From Emticicia sp. BO119 (lineage in GTDB: Bacteria; Bacteroidota; Bacteroidia; Cytophagales; Spirosomataceae): a stretch of 64,000 nt of DNA. Of the stretch, positions 63,228 through 64,000 are shown piece by piece (position 1 is the stretch's first letter; each line of letters starts with the position of its first letter). Location: the NCBI RefSeq assembly GCF_013912375.1, contig NZ_JACETV010000003.1:62001-126000 (forward strand). Direction: 5' to 3'. The notes beneath the pieces were generated by a model. The model saw only the letters and a program-made list of their open reading frames with translations, was not told where the DNA came from and searched no databases. The translations under genes and the position numbers were made by a program.

Positions 63228-63605
63228 ATGATTGGCGTAACAGCAGATAACAAATTAAAGAGACTCATTGTAGTAGGCGACAAAGTATTGATAAAGCCTA
63301 AAAATCCTTCTGATAAAACAAATACAGGTTTATATCTGCCCCCTACCGTAACCGAAAAAGAAGAAGTACAAACGGGCTATATTATCAAGGTTGGGCCAGG
63401 CTACCCCCTACCGCAACAAACAGAAGACGAACCCTGGAAAGAAACCGAAGAAAAAGTGAAGTATATGCCTCTACAGGCACAGGAGGGCGATATGGCCATT
63501 TACTTACAACGCCATGCCATTGAAGTAATGTATGAAGGCGAGAAATACGTAATTCTGCCGCAGGCGTCCATTCTTATGTTAGAGCGTTTTGAAGATCTTG
63601 CTTAA
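63228..63605 (+). CDS. GroES-like co-chaperone family protein
   Basis: A 125-residue protein with a GroES/Cpn10 beta-barrel signature: RLIVVGDKVLIKPKNPSDKT (about residues 12-31), TGLYLPPTV, and the closing GEKYVILPQASILMLE. It differs from canonical 95-residue GroES by an insertion of about 25 residues in the middle (YPLPQQTEDEPWKETEEKVK). It is not next to groEL, so it is a second, divergent member rather than the housekeeping gene. Its stop overlaps that of the convergent thioredoxin gene by 3 bp. Confidence 0.85.
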   Translation: MIGVTADNKLKRLIVVGDKVLIKPKNPSDKTNTGLYLPPTVTEKEEVQTGYIIKVGPGYPLPQQTEDEPWKETEEKVKYMPLQAQEGDMAIYLQRHAIEVMYEGEKYVILPQASILMLERFEDLA

Positions 63606-64000
63606 TTTTCTTTTGCCCGTCTGACAGCAAAATCGGCTTCGTCCATAAAAACCTGGGGGGGCATTACCCCTTCAATTCGATGGAGAACTTTTCCTTCGGG
63701 AGCAATAAACAGATAGGTCGGATACGCCCCTACTTTGTATAGGTTTCTGACTACCTGCCCCTCGGAAGTATCTCCATCGACCTTAAAATTGATAAATTGC
63801 TTGTTGAATTTCTCCGATACTCTCTTGTCAATAAATGTATTTTCATCCATCCATTTACATGGCCCGCACCAGGTAGTGTAAACATCTACAAAGATAATCT
63901 GCTTTTTAGCCTTAGCTTCTGCCAGTATCTGTTGCATACTTTTCTCCTGCCCCTTTATGAAATTCATCTGGGCGCGGGTGAGGTATCCGGTTAATAATAG
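63602..64000 (-). CDS. Secreted thioredoxin-like protein, 5' end outside window
   Basis: The reading frame stays open to the window edge; the 132 visible residues begin inside a signal peptide (LLLTGYLTRAQ) that would be cut before MNFIKGQE, so the internal ATG at 63967 is not the start. The thioredoxin active site is VYTTWCGPCKWMDENTF, with the CGPC pair, and the cis-Pro loop is KVGAYPTYLFIAPEG. It should act in the periplasm in thiol reduction, perhaps supporting cytochrome c maturation, though the ccm cluster is 4 kb away. Confidence 0.9.
   Translation of the reverse strand, partial: LLLTGYLTRAQMNFIKGQEKSMQQILAEAKAKKQIIFVDVYTTWCGPCKWMDENTFIDKRVSEKFNKQFINFKVDGDTSEGQVVRNLYKVGAYPTYLFIAPEGKVLHRIEGVMPPQVFMDEADFAVRRAKEN

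Overview
The window looks like chromosomal DNA from a member of the Bacteroidota, probably class Cytophagia. The evidence is a type IX secretion (T9SS) style sorting domain on a secreted protease, a TonB-dependent receptor, a one-piece hybrid two-component regulator with a C-terminal AraC domain, an SprB-like repetitive surface protein, a tRNA without an encoded CCA end, frequent lack of Shine-Dalgarno sequences, and several TAnnTTTG (-7 type) promoter motifs. Genus cannot be fixed from the sequence alone.

Layout. 1-7.5 kb: the tail of a carotenoid desaturase, a small membrane protein, an alpha/beta hydrolase, an aldose epimerase-like protein, a small secreted protein, a TolC-type outer membrane protein, and a methylmalonyl-CoA mutase large subunit. 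7.6-12.5 kb: an orphan IS630-like helix-turn-helix ORF, a MacB/FtsX-type ABC permease and an aldehyde dehydrogenase. 12.5-15.8 kb: a minus-strand cluster rsmA-mgtE-dtd plus a Uma2 family protein. 15.9-26.3 kb: an OmpA-like envelope protein, a TolB-like beta-propeller protein, a large hybrid histidine kinase, a T9SS-exported M43 metalloprotease, a Kbp-like BON-LysM protein, an NTF2-like secreted protein and a DUF922 protein with an HExxH motif. 26.4-30.0 kb: a TonB-dependent receptor and a LytTR regulator with a degenerate receiver, separated by a 161-bp MITE. 30.2-33.2 kb: a two-gene module with a DUF4132 protein. 33.3-36.2 kb: cydAB plus a lipocalin-like partner. 36.5-50 kb: a hybrid two-component regulator, then a 3468-residue repeat protein carrying 23 nearly identical 216-bp units and bracketed by two very long hairpins. 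50.1-57.1 kb: tRNA-Arg(CCT), a GH20 hexosaminidase, an unknown secreted protein and a UvrD/PcrA helicase. 57.1-59.6 kb: a DCC thiol protein and a minus-strand cytochrome c maturation/heme export cluster (ccmB, ccmC, ccmD, ccmE). 59.9-64 kb: feoAB behind a Fur-like palindrome, a YceI lipoprotein, a GroES-like protein and the end of a secreted thioredoxin.

How it fits together. Much of the window concerns envelope biogenesis and respiration: cytochrome bd, cytochrome c maturation and ferrous iron uptake are all present, as are outer-membrane import and efflux and secreted hydrolases. The most unusual items are the giant repeat protein with a single-Cys thioredoxin-like head, the MITE that appears to split a regulator-receptor gene pair, the receiver domain with Glu in place of the phospho-Asp, and the uncharacterised DUF4132 two-gene module. 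No complete defence system, prophage, CRISPR array or rRNA operon was seen.
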